DNA of 64,000 bases from Amnibacterium kyonggiense (GTDB lineage: Bacteria; Actinomycetota; Actinomycetes; Actinomycetales; Microbacteriaceae): contig NZ_SOAM01000001.1 of the NCBI RefSeq assembly GCF_004364555.1, forward strand, positions 1,302,001 to 1,366,000, read 5' to 3'. The first letter of the stretch is position 1. The number at the start of each line of letters is the position of its first letter. Made by a program: the position numbers and the translations under genes. Shown one piece after another: positions 28,037 to 37,448 of this stretch. Below the pieces are notes generated by a model, which had not been told where the DNA came from, searched no databases, and saw only the letters and a list, made by a program, of their open reading frames with translations.

Positions 28037-29059
28037 TCAGCGGGCGCGGAGGCGCGGCGCCAGGTCCCGCTCGAACAGCTCGAGGAACCGGCGCTGGTCC
28101 TGGCCCGGCGCGTGGAACACGAGGTGGTTCAGCCCGGCGTCGACGTAGGCGCCGATCCGCTCGACGACCTCGTCCGGGTCGGAGCCGATGATCCAGCGGC
28201 TCGCGATCTGCTCGATCGGCAGGGCGTCGGCGGCGCGCTCCATCTCGACCGGGTCGGTGATGTCGTGCTTCTGCTCCTTCGACAGGGCGAGGGGCGACCA
28301 GAAGCGCGTGTTCTCGAGCGCGACGTCCGGATCGGTGTCGTAGGAGAGCTTGATCTCGATCGTCCGGTCGATGGACTCCGGATCGCGGCCCGCCTTCGTC
28401 GCCCCCTCCGCGACCGCCGGCAGCAGCTCGTCGGTGTAGAGCCCCATGCCCTTGCCCGAGGTGCAGATGAAGCCGTCGCCCGCCCGGCCCGCGTAGCGCG
28501 CGACGACCGGGCCGCCCGCGGCGACGTAGACGGGGATCGGCTGCTCGGGCACGTCGTAGATCGACGCGTCCTCCGTGCCGTAGTACTCGCCCTCGAAGGT
28601 GACGCGGTCGCCCGTCCAGAGCGCGCGGATGAGGTCCACGGACTCGCGGAGCCGCGCGAACCGCTCCTTGAACGCCGGCCATGCGTCGGCGCCGCCCGGC
28701 ACCGCGCCGGTCGCGACCTCGTTCAGCGCCTCGCCGGTGCCGACGCCGAGGAAGACCCGGCCGGGCGCGAGGCACCCGATCGTCGCGAACGCCTGCGCGA
28801 TCACGGCCGGGTTGTACCGGAAGCTCGGCGTGAGCACGGAGGTCCCGATCCGGATGGTGGAGGTCCGCTCCGCGACCGCGGCCATCCACGCGATCGAGAA
28901 CGGCGCGTGACCGCCGGTGTGCCGCCACGGCTGGAAGTGGTCGCTCGTGGCGACGCTCTCCATCCCGTGCGCCTCGGCGGCGACCGCGATCTCGACGAGC
29001 TCCCGCGGGCCGAACTGCTCGGCGGAGGCCTTGTACCCGAGGACGAGCGGCTGGCTCAT
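28037..29059 (-). CDS. fgd: F420-dependent glucose-6-phosphate dehydrogenase
   Basis: This 340-residue LLM-fold enzyme oxidises glucose-6-P to 6-phosphogluconolactone while reducing cofactor F420. It closely follows the mycobacterial Fgd pattern I know: [39 protein letters not shown] (catalytic His and Trp), [34 protein letters not shown] (catalytic Glu), [11 protein letters not shown] and [20 protein letters not shown]. It is divergent from fbiC across 99 bp, so F420 reduction and synthesis share a control region. This gene is strong evidence that the host makes F420. Confidence 0.95.
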   Translation of the reverse strand: MSQPLVLGYKASAEQFGPRELVEIAVAAEAHGMESVATSDHFQPWRHTGGHAPFSIAWMAAVAERTSTIRIGTSVLTPSFRYNPAVIAQAFATIGCLAPGRVFLGVGTGEALNEVATGAVPGGADAWPAFKERFARLRESVDLIRALWTGDRVTFEGEYYGTEDASIYDVPEQPIPVYVAAGGPVVARYAGRAGDGFICTSGKGMGLYTDELLPAVAEGATKAGRDPESIDRTIEIKLSYDTDPDVALENTRFWSPLALSKEQKHDITDPVEMERAADALPIEQIASRWIIGSDPDEVVERIGAYVDAGLNHLVFHAPGQDQRRFLELFERDLAPRLRAR

Positions 29060-29158
29060 GCGTGCTCCGATCCGTGTCGAGGAGCCTCCAGTCTCGTCCG
29101 CCCTCGGCGGGAGCCTGCTGCGCGCGGGCGCGCAGCGAAGCCGGACCAGACTGGACGG

Positions 29159-31570
29159 ATGCGGTCCGTCGCCCCCGAGCCCGAGATCCCGGTCGCCGAC
29201 GTCCGGGCCGCCCTCCGCGCGGCCGAGCGCGGCGAGCGCCTCGACGCGGCGACGGCGACACCGCTGCTGGCGGCCCGCGGCACGGAGCTCGACGCGCTCC
29301 TGGGCCTCGCCTCCGCGACCCGGGACGCCGGTGCGGCGCTCCGCGGCGGGGACACCGGCCGGGTCGTCACCTACTCGCGCAAGGTCTTCATCCCGCTCAC
29401 CACGCTGTGCCGGGACCGCTGCCACTACTGCACCTTCGTGGACACCCCGCACGGCCTGCTGCGCCGCGGGCAGGCCGCGTACCTGGAGCCGGAGGAGGTC
29501 CTCGCGATCGCCCGCGAGGGCGCCGCGGCCGGCTGCCACGAGGCGCTGTTCACCCTCGGCGACCGGCCGGAGGCGCGCTGGAGCGTCGCCGCCGAGTGGC
29601 TCGCCGAGCGCGGCTACACCTCGACGCTCGACTACCTGGCCGCGATGGCCCGCCTCGTGCTCGACGAGACGGGCCTCCTGCCGCACCTCAACCCCGGCGT
29701 GCTGACCTGGGCCGAGCTGCAGCGCCTCCGCCCCGTCGCGCCGTCCATGGGGATGATGCTCGAGACGACGTCCGTGCCGCTCTGGGCGCAGCGCGGCGGG
29801 GCGCACTTCGGTTCGCCGGACAAGGACCCGGCGCTCCGGCTGCAGGTGCTCGAGGACGCGGGTCGCAGCCGGGTGCCGTTCACGACGGGCGTGCTGCTCG
29901 GCATCGGCGAGACCCTCCGCGACGCCGCCGACTCCCTGGTCGCGATCCGCGCGAGCCACGAGCGCTGGGGGCACGTGCAGGAGACGATCGTCCAGAACTT
30001 CCGCGCGAAGCCGCGCACGGCGATGCAGGGCGCGCCGGACCTCGCGACGGACCGCTACATCGCCGCCGTCGCGACGGCGCGCCTCGTGCTCGGACCCGCC
30101 GCTCACCTCCAGGCGCCGCCGAACCTCACCGACCCGGCCGAGCTCGGCCTGCTCGTCCGCGCCGGCATCGACGATTGGGGCGGCGTCAGCCCCGTCACGC
30201 CCGACCACGTCAACCCGGAGCGGCCCTGGCCGCACCTCGACGACCTCGCCCGGCTCACCGCGGCGAGCGGGTTCGCGCTGCGGGGACGCCTCACCGCGCA
30301 CCCGCGCTGGCTCGGCGACGAGTGGATCGACGACGGGCTCCGCGACGCGGTCGACGCGCTCGCGGCGCCGGACGGCCTCGCCGCCGACGAGCCCGTCGTG
30401 GTCCGCGCGGCCGCCCCGGCGCCGCGGCGCTTCGAGCACCTCGTGGACGCCGCCGAGGCGGACCCCGCGTCGCTCGTGGACGCGGATTGGGCGGCCCTGC
30501 TCGACGCCGACGGCGACGACCTCGCGGCGCTCGCCGCGGCGGCGGACCGCGTCCGCGCCGCGACGACCGGGGACGTGCTCACGTTCGTCGCGAACCGGAA
30601 CCTCGACGGCGCGCACTGGGATCCGCGGAGCGAGCGCGGCGGGCTCGATCACGACGCGGTCGCGGCGCTCGCCGCCGAGGCGTGGGCAGCGGGCGCCACG
30701 GAGGTCTGCGTGCAGGGGCCGCTCCACCCCTCCCTGCCGGGCGACGCGGCGGTCGACCTCGTGCGCGCGCTGCGCGCCGGCGCCCCGCGCATCCACGTCC
30801 ACGCGTTCCGGCCGGCGGAGGTGCTCGACGCGGCCGCACGGCTCGGCGAGACGCCGACCGTCCTGCTCGAGCGGCTCCGCGACGCCGGACTCGGCAGCGT
30901 GCCCGGCACCGCCGCCCGCGTCCTCGACGACCGGGTCCGGGCAGCGCTGTCCGGCGGCACCGACCTGCCCGCGGCCGAGTGGGAGCGCGCGATCCGCACC
31001 GCCCACGCGGTCGGCCTCCGCTCGACGGCGACGATCGTGTACGGCCACCTCGAGACGCCCGCGCAGGTGGTCGCGCACCTCCGGCGCCTCGCCGCGATCC
31101 AGGACGATACCGGCGGCTTCACCGAGCTGATCGCGATGCCGTTCGTCCCCGCGGACTCGCCGGTCGGCCTGCCGGCGGGCGCCCGGCCGGGGCCGACGCG
31201 GCGCGAGACCCGCGCCGTGCACGCCGTCGCGCGACTCCTGCTGCGCGGTCGCATCGACCACGTGCAGGCGGCCTGGCCGAAGCTCGGGCTCGCCGGGGCG
31301 CGCGAGGTGCTCGCCGGGGGAGCGGACGACCTCGGCGGCCTCCTGCTGCCCGGTGCCGCGCACCCGGATGCGGGCGCCGAGGCGGGGCGCACGATCACCC
31401 CGGACGACGTCGACGCGATCGCCGGCGCGCTCGGCCGCACCGTCGTGCAGCGCACGACCGGCTACGGCGTCGCGGACCCCGAGCGCGCGGCCGCCGTCCG
31501 CGCACCGCGGGGCCCCGTCGTGCCGCTCGCCGGCTCGGGCGCCCGCGCCCTGCTGCCGGTGGTCGCGTGA
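29159..31570 (+). CDS. fbiC: FO synthase-like CofG-CofH fusion with Fe-S-less CofH half
   Basis: This 803-residue protein is the fused FO synthase that makes the F420 chromophore (family knowledge); mycobacterial FbiC is about 856. The N-terminal CofG half has an intact radical-SAM site (C84, C88, C91 in [10 protein letters not shown]) and [13 protein letters not shown]. The C-terminal CofH half keeps [51 protein letters not shown] and [12 protein letters not shown]. After NRN (479-481), where CofH has NFTNVCYTGCRFCAF, it reads [14 protein letters not shown] with no cysteine, and the usual GGTLMEETISRMAG block is replaced. No frame restores it. The CofH activity should be lost or supplied by another protein. 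A CAGACT element 6 nt before the ATG suggests a leaderless start. Confidence 0.9.
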   Translation: MRSVAPEPEIPVADVRAALRAAERGERLDAATATPLLAARGTELDALLGLASATRDAGAALRGGDTGRVVTYSRKVFIPLTTLCRDRCHYCTFVDTPHGLLRRGQAAYLEPEEVLAIAREGAAAGCHEALFTLGDRPEARWSVAAEWLAERGYTSTLDYLAAMARLVLDETGLLPHLNPGVLTWAELQRLRPVAPSMGMMLETTSVPLWAQRGGAHFGSPDKDPALRLQVLEDAGRSRVPFTTGVLLGIGETLRDAADSLVAIRASHERWGHVQETIVQNFRAKPRTAMQGAPDLATDRYIAAVATARLVLGPAAHLQAPPNLTDPAELGLLVRAGIDDWGGVSPVTPDHVNPERPWPHLDDLARLTAASGFALRGRLTAHPRWLGDEWIDDGLRDAVDALAAPDGLAADEPVVVRAAAPAPRRFEHLVDAAEADPASLVDADWAALLDADGDDLAALAAAADRVRAATTGDVLTFVANRNLDGAHWDPRSERGGLDHDAVAALAAEAWAAGATEVCVQGPLHPSLPGDAAVDLVRALRAGAPRIHVHAFRPAEVLDAAARLGETPTVLLERLRDAGLGSVPGTAARVLDDRVRAALSGGTDLPAAEWERAIRTAHAVGLRSTATIVYGHLETPAQVVAHLRRLAAIQDDTGGFTELIAMPFVPADSPVGLPAGARPGPTRRETRAVHAVARLLLRGRIDHVQAAWPKLGLAGAREVLAGGADDLGGLLLPGAAHPDAGAEAGRTITPDDVDAIAGALGRTVVQRTTGYGVADPERAAAVRAPRGPVVPLAGSGARALLPVVA

Positions 31571-33003
31571 CCGAGCACGTCGGTGTCTGCGTCGTCGGCG
31601 CCGGGATCGCCGGTCTCGGCCTGGCGCTGCGCCTCGCGGCGGAGGGCCGCGACGACGTGGTCGTGCTCGAGCGGCGAGGCGGCGTCGGCGGCACCTGGCA
31701 CGACAACGTGTACCCGGGGGCGGCCTGCGACATCCCCGCGCACCTCTACTCGTACTCGTTCGCGGCGAACGCGGACTGGAGCACGCGGTTCCCGGAGGGC
31801 GGGGAGATCCGCCGGTACTTGGAGGCGGTCGCCGCGCCGATCATCGACCGCGTCCGACTCGGCACCGCGGTCGTCGGGGCCCGGTGGGACGCGGGCGCGG
31901 CGCGCTGGGAGGTCCGCACCGACCGCGGCGACCTCACCGCCGACCTGCTCGTGCTCGCCGTCGGCCGGCTCGCGGAGCCGCGGATCCCGGAGGTGCCGGG
32001 CCTGGCCGCGTTCCCCGGACCGGTCCTGCACACCGCCCGCTGGTCACCGGACCTCGTGCTCGCCGGCCGTCGGGTCGCGGTCGTCGGCAGCGGCGCCTCC
32101 TCGGTCCAGCTCGTCCCGCGCCTCGTCGAGGCGGGCGCGGACGTGACCGTCCTCCAGCGGAGCGCGCCCTGGGTCCTGCCCCGCGGCGACCGCGCCTACA
32201 GCCCCGCCGAGCGGGCGCGGTTCGCCGCCGACGACGCCCATCGCGCCGCGCACCGGGCGGACCTGCTCGCCGCGCAGGAGGACGGGTTCGCCGCGCGACG
32301 GCTCGGGTCGCCCGAGCTCGTGGCGCTGCGGTCGGCCGCGCTCGCGCATCTCGCCGAGCAGGTGCCCGACGGGGAGCTGCGCGCCGCCCTCACGCCGTCG
32401 GCGGAGATCGGCTGCAAGCGCATCACGCTGAGCGACGACTTCTACCCGGCGCTCGCCGCGGGCCGAGCCCGCCTCGAGCCGTCGGCGCTCGTCGCCGTGG
32501 ACGGCTCGGCCGCCGTCGCGGCGTCGGGCCGCCGCGTGGCGGACCTCGACGCGATCGTGCTCGCGACCGGCTTCGTGACGGAGCGGCCGCCGATCGCGGC
32601 GGCCGTCCACGGCACCGCCGGCACCCTCGCGGACGCGTGGCGGGACGGCATGCGCGCCTACGCGTCGGTCGCGGTGCCCGGGTTCCCGAACCTGTTCGTG
32701 CTCGACGGGCCGAACGCGGCGCTCAGCCACAACTCGGCGTTCCTCGTGATCGAGGCGCAGATCGACCACGTGCTCGGCGCCGCAGCCCATGTGCGCCGTG
32801 GCCGCGTGGTGGAGGTCGCCGCGGCCGCGGAGGCGGCGTACACGGCGCGCGTGGCCGAGCTGTCGGTCGGGATGGTGTGGTCCGGCTGCGACAGCTGGTA
32901 CCGCGACGCCGCCTCGGGCCGGCTCACCGTGCTCTGGCCGGGGACCGCCGAGTCGTTTTGCGCCGCGAACGGCGCATTCGACCCGGCGGCCTACGCGGCC
33001 TGA
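31567..33003 (+). CDS. Flavin-containing monooxygenase (FMO/Baeyer-Villiger type)
   Basis: This 478-residue class B flavoprotein starts at GTG 31567, overlapping the fbiC stop (GTGA). The FAD site is [16 protein letters not shown], then [19 protein letters not shown], the signature of BVMO-type enzymes. The fingerprint [12 protein letters not shown] matches FxGxxxHxxxW but has Ser where BVMOs have Pro or Asp. The NADP site is [17 protein letters not shown], and [11 protein letters not shown] follows. It oxygenates an organic substrate using NADPH and O2. Coupling to fbiC is unusual, and the pathway link is unknown. Confidence 0.9.
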   Translation: MTEHVGVCVVGAGIAGLGLALRLAAEGRDDVVVLERRGGVGGTWHDNVYPGAACDIPAHLYSYSFAANADWSTRFPEGGEIRRYLEAVAAPIIDRVRLGTAVVGARWDAGAARWEVRTDRGDLTADLLVLAVGRLAEPRIPEVPGLAAFPGPVLHTARWSPDLVLAGRRVAVVGSGASSVQLVPRLVEAGADVTVLQRSAPWVLPRGDRAYSPAERARFAADDAHRAAHRADLLAAQEDGFAARRLGSPELVALRSAALAHLAEQVPDGELRAALTPSAEIGCKRITLSDDFYPALAAGRARLEPSALVAVDGSAAVAASGRRVADLDAIVLATGFVTERPPIAAAVHGTAGTLADAWRDGMRAYASVAVPGFPNLFVLDGPNAALSHNSAFLVIEAQIDHVLGAAAHVRRGRVVEVAAAAEAAYTARVAELSVGMVWSGCDSWYRDAASGRLTVLWPGTAESFCAANGAFDPAAYAA

Positions 33004-33016
33004 GCGGCCGGCTCAG
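33000..33016. terminator. Compact bidirectional hairpin on both stop codons
   Basis: CTGAGC (33000-33005) / GCTCAG (33011-33016) with a 5-nt loop. It contains the stop of the monooxygenase (TGA 33001-33003) and of the convergent isomerase (33013-33015). Confidence 0.5.
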
Positions 33017-33837
33017 CGGACGAAGCCGCCCTCCGTCAGGAAGGCGTAGGACGCCGCGACGTCCTCGAACACGTCGCCGGGCGCGTGGTCGTACTCGATC
33101 ACCGCGTACTGCAGCGCGGTCGCCGCGCGGAGCGCGTCGGCGAGCGGGACGTCGCCCTCGCCGGCGCGGCGCTGATCGAGGGAGTCCGAGCCGAAGGCCG
33201 GGGCGCCGGGCGCGAACGGGTTGCTGTCGGGCGCGACGCCGTCCTTCACGTGCTGCGCGACGAGCCGGTCGCCGAGCGACGCCGTCAGCGCGACGGGGTC
33301 CTGCCCGCCGGTGAGTGCCCAGAAGAGGTCGAGCTCGAGCGCGACGCGGTCGTCGGTCAGCTCGACGAAGCGCTCGTAGGCCGTCCTCCCGTCGAACGAT
33401 GCGATGAACTCCTGCGCGTGGTTGTGGTACCCGACCGTCAGGCCGAAGCCCGCGGCGACCTCCGCCGCCGCGTTCATGCGGTCCGCGAGGTCCTGGACGC
33501 CGTCCTCCGTGAGCCAGCGCTCGACCGGGACGAAGGGGTCGATGACCGTCGTCATGCCGATCGTGGCGGCCGCCTCGAAGACGACCTCCGGCTTCGGCGT
33601 CGGGATGGAGCCGTCCGGCGTCCAGAGCGTGTCGGAGAGCAGCGGCGCGTGGCCGGTCGGGGAGGCGAGGCCGGCGGCGTCGAGCGCGGCGCGGATCTCC
33701 CTCGGGCGGCGGACGAAGTCGAACGCCTCGACGTTCTTCAGGCCGATCGCGGCGAGTCGCTCGAGCGACCCCTGCATGTCGGCGGCGAACAGGTCGGCCA
33801 GGGTGTACAGCTGCACGGAGGCTACGGGGAGTGCCAC
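33013..33837 (-). CDS. Sugar phosphate isomerase/epimerase (AP-endonuclease-2-like TIM barrel)
   Basis: This 274-residue TIM-barrel protein begins VASVQLYTLADLFAADMQGS. VGYHNHAQEF carries a metal-ligand His, VALELDLFWALTGG a ligand Asp, and LVAQHVKDGV and YAVIEYDHA the later ligands, as in IolE/xylose-isomerase-like proteins. GTG 33837 is preferred because AAGGA stands 4 nt upstream; GTG 33855 is also in frame. The substrate is unknown (inositol or keto-sugar type). It is divergent from a TetR repressor across a palindromic region. Confidence 0.9.
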   Translation of the reverse strand: MALPVASVQLYTLADLFAADMQGSLERLAAIGLKNVEAFDFVRRPREIRAALDAAGLASPTGHAPLLSDTLWTPDGSIPTPKPEVVFEAAATIGMTTVIDPFVPVERWLTEDGVQDLADRMNAAAEVAAGFGLTVGYHNHAQEFIASFDGRTAYERFVELTDDRVALELDLFWALTGGQDPVALTASLGDRLVAQHVKDGVAPDSNPFAPGAPAFGSDSLDQRRAGEGDVPLADALRAATALQYAVIEYDHAPGDVFEDVAASYAFLTEGGFVR

Positions 33838-33894
33838 GTCGTCCTTCTTCGTCACGTCGTCGTGCCGGGGTCCCGGCCCGTGCTGCGACGCTAC

Positions 33895-33926
33895 AGGAAA
33901 ACCTCCACCCGGAGGTATGTTCCTCC
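33895..33926. promoter_or_regulatory. Operator for the TetR repressor, overlapping its -10 element
   Basis: AGGAAAACCTCC (33895-33906) and GGAGGTATGTTCCT (33911-33924) form an extended near-perfect inverted repeat around ACCC (core ACCTCC/GGAGGT). TATGTT (33916-33921) is a -10 element 7 nt before ATG 33929, so binding would silence the repressor gene and probably the divergent isomerase. Confidence 0.65.
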
Positions 33927-33928
33927 GC

Positions 33929-34537
33929 ATGACCGATCCGACGCCGGAGGGGACGCGCCCGCGCGGCTCCTACGCCAAGGGCGTCGCACGGCGGCAGGAG
34001 ATCCTCGACGCCGCGATCGACGTGTTCGCGAAGCGCGGCGCGGAGCGCACCAGCCTCCGCGCGATCGCCGAGCAGGTCGGCGTGACGCACGCCGCGCTCA
34101 TCCACCACTTCGGCTCGCTCGAGCGGCTGCTCGTCGAGGTCTACCGCGAGTCGGCCCGACGGCTGGAGGAGGAGGAGCCGACGCCCGGCGGCGTCTCGCC
34201 GGTCGAGTCGATGCGGCTGTCGGCGCAGCGGAACCGGCGGGTGCCGGGCATGGTGCAGCTCTACACGACGCTCGTCGCGGCGGCGCTCGAGAGCGACCGC
34301 CCCGCCGCCACCGCCTTCGCGACGGATCGGTTCGCCGCCGTCCGTGCGCGGCTCGCGGCGCAGGTGCGCGCCGGGCAGGCCGCCGGGGACCTCCGGTCCG
34401 ACCTCGACCCCGAGCAGGTCGCGGCGCTCGTCGTCGCCGCCTCGGACGGGCTGCAGACCCAGTGGCTGCTCGACCCCTCGGTCGACCAGGTCGGCGCCCT
34501 CGCGCTGCTCGACCGGCTGCTCGCGCCCCCGGCCTAG
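33929..34537 (+). CDS. TetR-family transcriptional regulator
   Basis: This 202-residue regulator has an HTH at about 22-65 (RRQEILDAAIDVFAKRGAER, then IAEQVGVTHAALIHHFGS). The C-terminal ligand domain includes MVQLYTTLVAAALESDRPAA. ATG 33929 is chosen; ATG 33917 lies inside the -10/operator. The stop overlaps that of the convergent SDR gene (shared CTAG, 34534-34537). The probable target is the divergent sugar isomerase gene. Confidence 0.92.
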   Translation: MTDPTPEGTRPRGSYAKGVARRQEILDAAIDVFAKRGAERTSLRAIAEQVGVTHAALIHHFGSLERLLVEVYRESARRLEEEEPTPGGVSPVESMRLSAQRNRRVPGMVQLYTTLVAAALESDRPAATAFATDRFAAVRARLAAQVRAGQAAGDLRSDLDPEQVAALVVAASDGLQTQWLLDPSVDQVGALALLDRLLAPPA

Positions 34538-35199
34538 AACCGCGCGGAGAACGCCCCGTCGGCCTGCAGCAGCTGGCCGGAGATCCAGCGCCCCTCCGGT
34601 GAGACGAGGAACGCGACGACCTCCCCGATGTCGCGCGGCGTCCCGAGGCGCCCCATCGGCGTGCGGTCGACGAGCGCCCGCTCCACCTCCGGGGTGATCC
34701 AGCCCGTGTCGATCGGGCCCGGGTTCAGCACGTTCGCGCTGATGCCTCGCGGGCCGAGCTCCCGCGCGGCCGAGATGACGGTGCGGTCCAGCGCGCCCTT
34801 CGAGGCGCCGTACGGGAGGTTGCCGGTGGTCGCGTCGCTCGTCAGCGCGACGATCGCGCCGCCCTCCGGCGGCGCCTGCCGTGCGAACGCGGCGATCAGC
34901 AGCAGGCTCGCACGGGCGTTCACCGCGACGTGGCGGTCGAAGCTCTCCGCCGTCGTGTCGAGGATCCCCGTCTCGACGTCGTGCGCATGGCTGAGGACCA
35001 GCGCCGAGATCGGCCCGCGCTCCGCCTCGACGCGCGGCACCAGCGCGGCGGCCGCCTCCGGGTCCGACAGGTCGCAGAGCACGTCGCCGTCGTGGAGGTC
35101 GCTGGTGACGACCTCCCAGCCGCCCGCGACGAGCCGGGGCACGATGCCCGCGGCGATGCTGTTCGCCCGCGCGGCACCGGTGATCAACGCGATCGGCAT
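34534..35199 (-). CDS. SDR-family short-chain dehydrogenase
   Basis: This 221-residue protein has an atypical glycine motif (ITGAARANSIAAGI), LVLSHAHDV in place of NNAG, the catalytic Ser in ALTSDATTG and YxxxK in PYGASKGALD. LNPGPIDTGW and GRWISGQLLQADGA complete the classic SDR end. The divergent start has TAGCGT 6 nt before the ATG and no SD, so it is probably leaderless. The substrate is unknown. Confidence 0.92.
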   Translation of the reverse strand: MPIALITGAARANSIAAGIVPRLVAGGWEVVTSDLHDGDVLCDLSDPEAAAALVPRVEAERGPISALVLSHAHDVETGILDTTAESFDRHVAVNARASLLLIAAFARQAPPEGGAIVALTSDATTGNLPYGASKGALDRTVISAARELGPRGISANVLNPGPIDTGWITPEVERALVDRTPMGRLGTPRDIGEVVAFLVSPEGRWISGQLLQADGAFSARF

Positions 35200-35205
35200 G
35201 CCCGC

Positions 35206-35211
35206 ACGCTA
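35206..35211 (-). promoter_or_regulatory. -10 element TAGCGT of the SDR gene (leaderless)
   Basis: On the minus strand TAGCGT (35211-35206) lies 6 nt before ATG 35199 in the 28-bp gap shared with divergent pdxY. Confidence 0.6.
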
Positions 35212-35227
35212 CGGGAGGATCGTCGCC

Positions 35228-36079
35228 GTGCGCCTGCTGTCCGTCCAGTCCGAGGTCGCCTACGGCCACGTCGGCAACTCGGCCGCCGTGTTCCCGCTGC
35301 AGCGCCTCGGGGTCGAGGTGGTCGCGGTGCCGACCGTGCTGTTCTCGAACCACACCGGCTACGGCTCCTGGCGGGGCCTGCGGCTCGCGCCCGAGCAGGT
35401 CGCGGATGTGCTGCTCGGCGTGGAGGAGCGCGGGGCCTTCGCCGACCTCGACGTCGTGCTGTCGGGGTACCTCGGCGACGCGGGCACGGCGCTGGTCGTC
35501 GCGGACGCGGTCCGGCGGGTCAAGGCCGCCAGCCCGGGCGCGGTCTACGCCTGCGATCCGGTCATGGGCAACGCCGCCGCCGGCCTGTTCGTCGCGCCCG
35601 CGATCCCCGAGCTGCTGCGGGCGGAGGTCGTCCCGCTCGCGGACCTGATCACCCCGAACGCCTTCGAGCTCGGCCTCCTCACCGGGACCGAGCCGACCAC
35701 GCTGCCCGAGCTGCTCGACGCCGCCGACCTGGCGCGGGCGCTCGGGCCCTCGACGGTCCTCGTCACGAGCGTCGCCCGCGCGGAGGGCGACCCCGAGACG
35801 GTCGAGATGCTCGCGGTGGATGCGGCGGGCGCGTGGCTGGTCGGCACGCCGCGCCTGCCGCGCTCCTTCGGTGGCACGGGCGACGTCACGGCGGCGCTGT
35901 TCACGGCGCACCTCCGGACCTCCGGCGACGCGGCCGGCGCCCTGGCCCGCACCGCGTCGAGCGTCTTCGACCTGATCGAGCTGACCGTCCGCGCCGGCGA
36001 TGGCGAGCTGCGGATCGTCGACGCGCAGGAGCGCTACGGGCGGCCGCGCCTGCAGTTCGCCGTCCGCCGCGTGCGGTGA
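35228..36079 (+). CDS. pdxY: Pyridoxal kinase PdxY
   Basis: This 283-residue ribokinase-fold enzyme phosphorylates pyridoxal to PLP in vitamin B6 salvage. Motifs are SVQSEVAYGHVGNSAAVFPL (substrate site), SGYLGDAG, CDPVMGNAAAG, LITPNAFELGLLTG, and the anion hole with catalytic Asp in FGGTGDVTAALF. The start is GTG 35228, preceded by GGGAGGA 8-9 nt upstream. It stands alone between the SDR and a glycosyltransferase. Confidence 0.95.
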   Translation: MRLLSVQSEVAYGHVGNSAAVFPLQRLGVEVVAVPTVLFSNHTGYGSWRGLRLAPEQVADVLLGVEERGAFADLDVVLSGYLGDAGTALVVADAVRRVKAASPGAVYACDPVMGNAAAGLFVAPAIPELLRAEVVPLADLITPNAFELGLLTGTEPTTLPELLDAADLARALGPSTVLVTSVARAEGDPETVEMLAVDAAGAWLVGTPRLPRSFGGTGDVTAALFTAHLRTSGDAAGALARTASSVFDLIELTVRAGDGELRIVDAQERYGRPRLQFAVRRVR

Positions 36080-36133
36080 TGCGCGCACGGTCGGTTCCGC
36101 TCCGAACCCGAGCCGACTAGCGTGCGACGCACC

Positions 36134-37441
36134 ATGGTCGCCGTCAGCGTCGTCATCGCTTCGCGGGACCCCGGTCCCGCCCTCGTCGGTCTGGTGCGGT
36201 CGCTCGACGCGCAGACCCTGCCCGCCGCGGAGTTCGAGGTCGTCGTGGCCGACGACTCGACGGACGGCAGCGCGGGACGTCTGCTGGAGCTGGAGGGACG
36301 CCGCTCGAACGTCGTCGTGGTGGCCGCGGCGCCCGACGCCGACCGCCTCGCGCTCGCGCGACGGCACGCGAGCGGCGACCACGTGCTCGAGCTCGACCAG
36401 GACCTGCGACTCGCGCCGCGCGCGCTCGAGCTGCTGCTCGACCGGGCCCGCGAGTCCGGCGTCGCCGTCGTCCGCGGGCGCGTCGCCGGCGGCCGGGGAC
36501 GCAGGATCGCGCTCGTCCGCGCGGGCGCCGAGACGTCGGAGGTCGTCGACCTCGACTCGGGCTACGCGTGCGCCCTGCAGGACGTCGAGCCCGTGCCGGT
36601 GCCGGACGGCGTCGCGATCACCGCTGCGACGATCCGCTGGGAGTCCGGGCTGCTCCGCGTCGACGCCGGCGTCACCGGCCACGGCGGGGAGGCCCGGCTC
36701 CTCGTCGCGAACGACGTCGTCGAGCTCGAGGTGCCCGCGACGCTCGGCGACGGCACGGCGTCCGCCGCGCTTGACCTGCGCACGGCGGAGGCCGGGCGAC
36801 CGCTCGGTGACGGCGTCTGGAGCCTCCGCCTGCGGCTCAGCACGCCCGCGGGCCTGGTCGATCTGCCGCTCCCGTCCGGCCGGCGGGTCGCCGCGGTGAT
36901 CGACGGCCGCCCCTCCGTCGTGCGGGCGGGGGAGTCCGGCGCCGAGGTCGATGCCGGTGCGACCGCAACGCCGGTCGCCGGGGCCGCGCCCCGGGAGACG
37001 GCGACCGTGGTGGAGTCGGCACGGGGCATCCTCCTGACCCTCGACCAGCCGGCGCTCCACGTGCACGGCGACGGGGAGCTCGACGCCCGGCTGCTGCTCG
37101 ACTCCTTCGCGCTCCGCGCCCGGCTCGTGTGCCGGGACGGCTCGGCGCGCGTCGAGGCGCTCGCCAGCTCGCTCGCGGGCGTCAGCCGCATCGCGCTCGG
37201 CGTCGGCGGCGGCAAGCCGGTGCAGACCGGCCTCCGCCTGCGCGTCGACGGGGTCGGTGCGATGACCGTCGAGGCCGTGCCGCCGTCGAAGCCGAAGGCG
37301 CCGCCCGCGGCGCCCGCCGGACCGCCGCGGCTCGTGCAGCGAATCCGGAGGCGGGCGCCCGAGCCGCTCGAGCCGGTCGTGCGGCGGCTGTCGCGGGTGC
37401 CGGTGCTGCGTCGCGCCTACCGGTCGCTGATGGCGCGCTGA
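36134..37441 (+). CDS. GT2-family glycosyltransferase-like protein with long C-terminal region
   Basis: This 435-residue protein has a GT-A fold at about 1-110: VAVSVVIASRDPGPALVGLV, FEVVVADDSTDGSAG and HVLELDQDLRLAP, where the metal DxD is replaced by DQD. The remainder (about 120-390) is beta-rich, Val/Asp-heavy and not recognised; the last 45 residues are basic (RLVQRIRRRAPEPLEP). TAGCGT lies about 10 nt before ATG 36134, so a GTG at 36122 inside it is rejected. The neighbouring gene is a SAM methyltransferase, which suggests a glycan or cell-surface modification pair (inference). Confidence 0.82.
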   Translation: MVAVSVVIASRDPGPALVGLVRSLDAQTLPAAEFEVVVADDSTDGSAGRLLELEGRRSNVVVVAAAPDADRLALARRHASGDHVLELDQDLRLAPRALELLLDRARESGVAVVRGRVAGGRGRRIALVRAGAETSEVVDLDSGYACALQDVEPVPVPDGVAITAATIRWESGLLRVDAGVTGHGGEARLLVANDVVELEVPATLGDGTASAALDLRTAEAGRPLGDGVWSLRLRLSTPAGLVDLPLPSGRRVAAVIDGRPSVVRAGESGAEVDAGATATPVAGAAPRETATVVESARGILLTLDQPALHVHGDGELDARLLLDSFALRARLVCRDGSARVEALASSLAGVSRIALGVGGGKPVQTGLRLRVDGVGAMTVEAVPPSKPKAPPAAPAGPPRLVQRIRRRAPEPLEPVVRRLSRVPVLRRAYRSLMAR

Positions 37442-37448
37442 GCCGGGC

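Noticed and set aside
30540-30680. Possible frameshift explaining the missing CofH cysteines
   Set aside because: All three plus frames were read; none contains CxxxCxxC, and the frame on both sides is the same.
28037-31363. A 1108-codon minus-strand frame
   Set aside because: Only the part from ATG 29059 (fgd) is real; the upstream extension is antisense to fbiC.
32924-37066. A 1380-codon open frame on the minus strand
   Set aside because: It runs antisense and out of frame across five well-supported genes, has an Arg/Asp/Glu/Gly-only composition and no domain. It is a GC-bias artefact.
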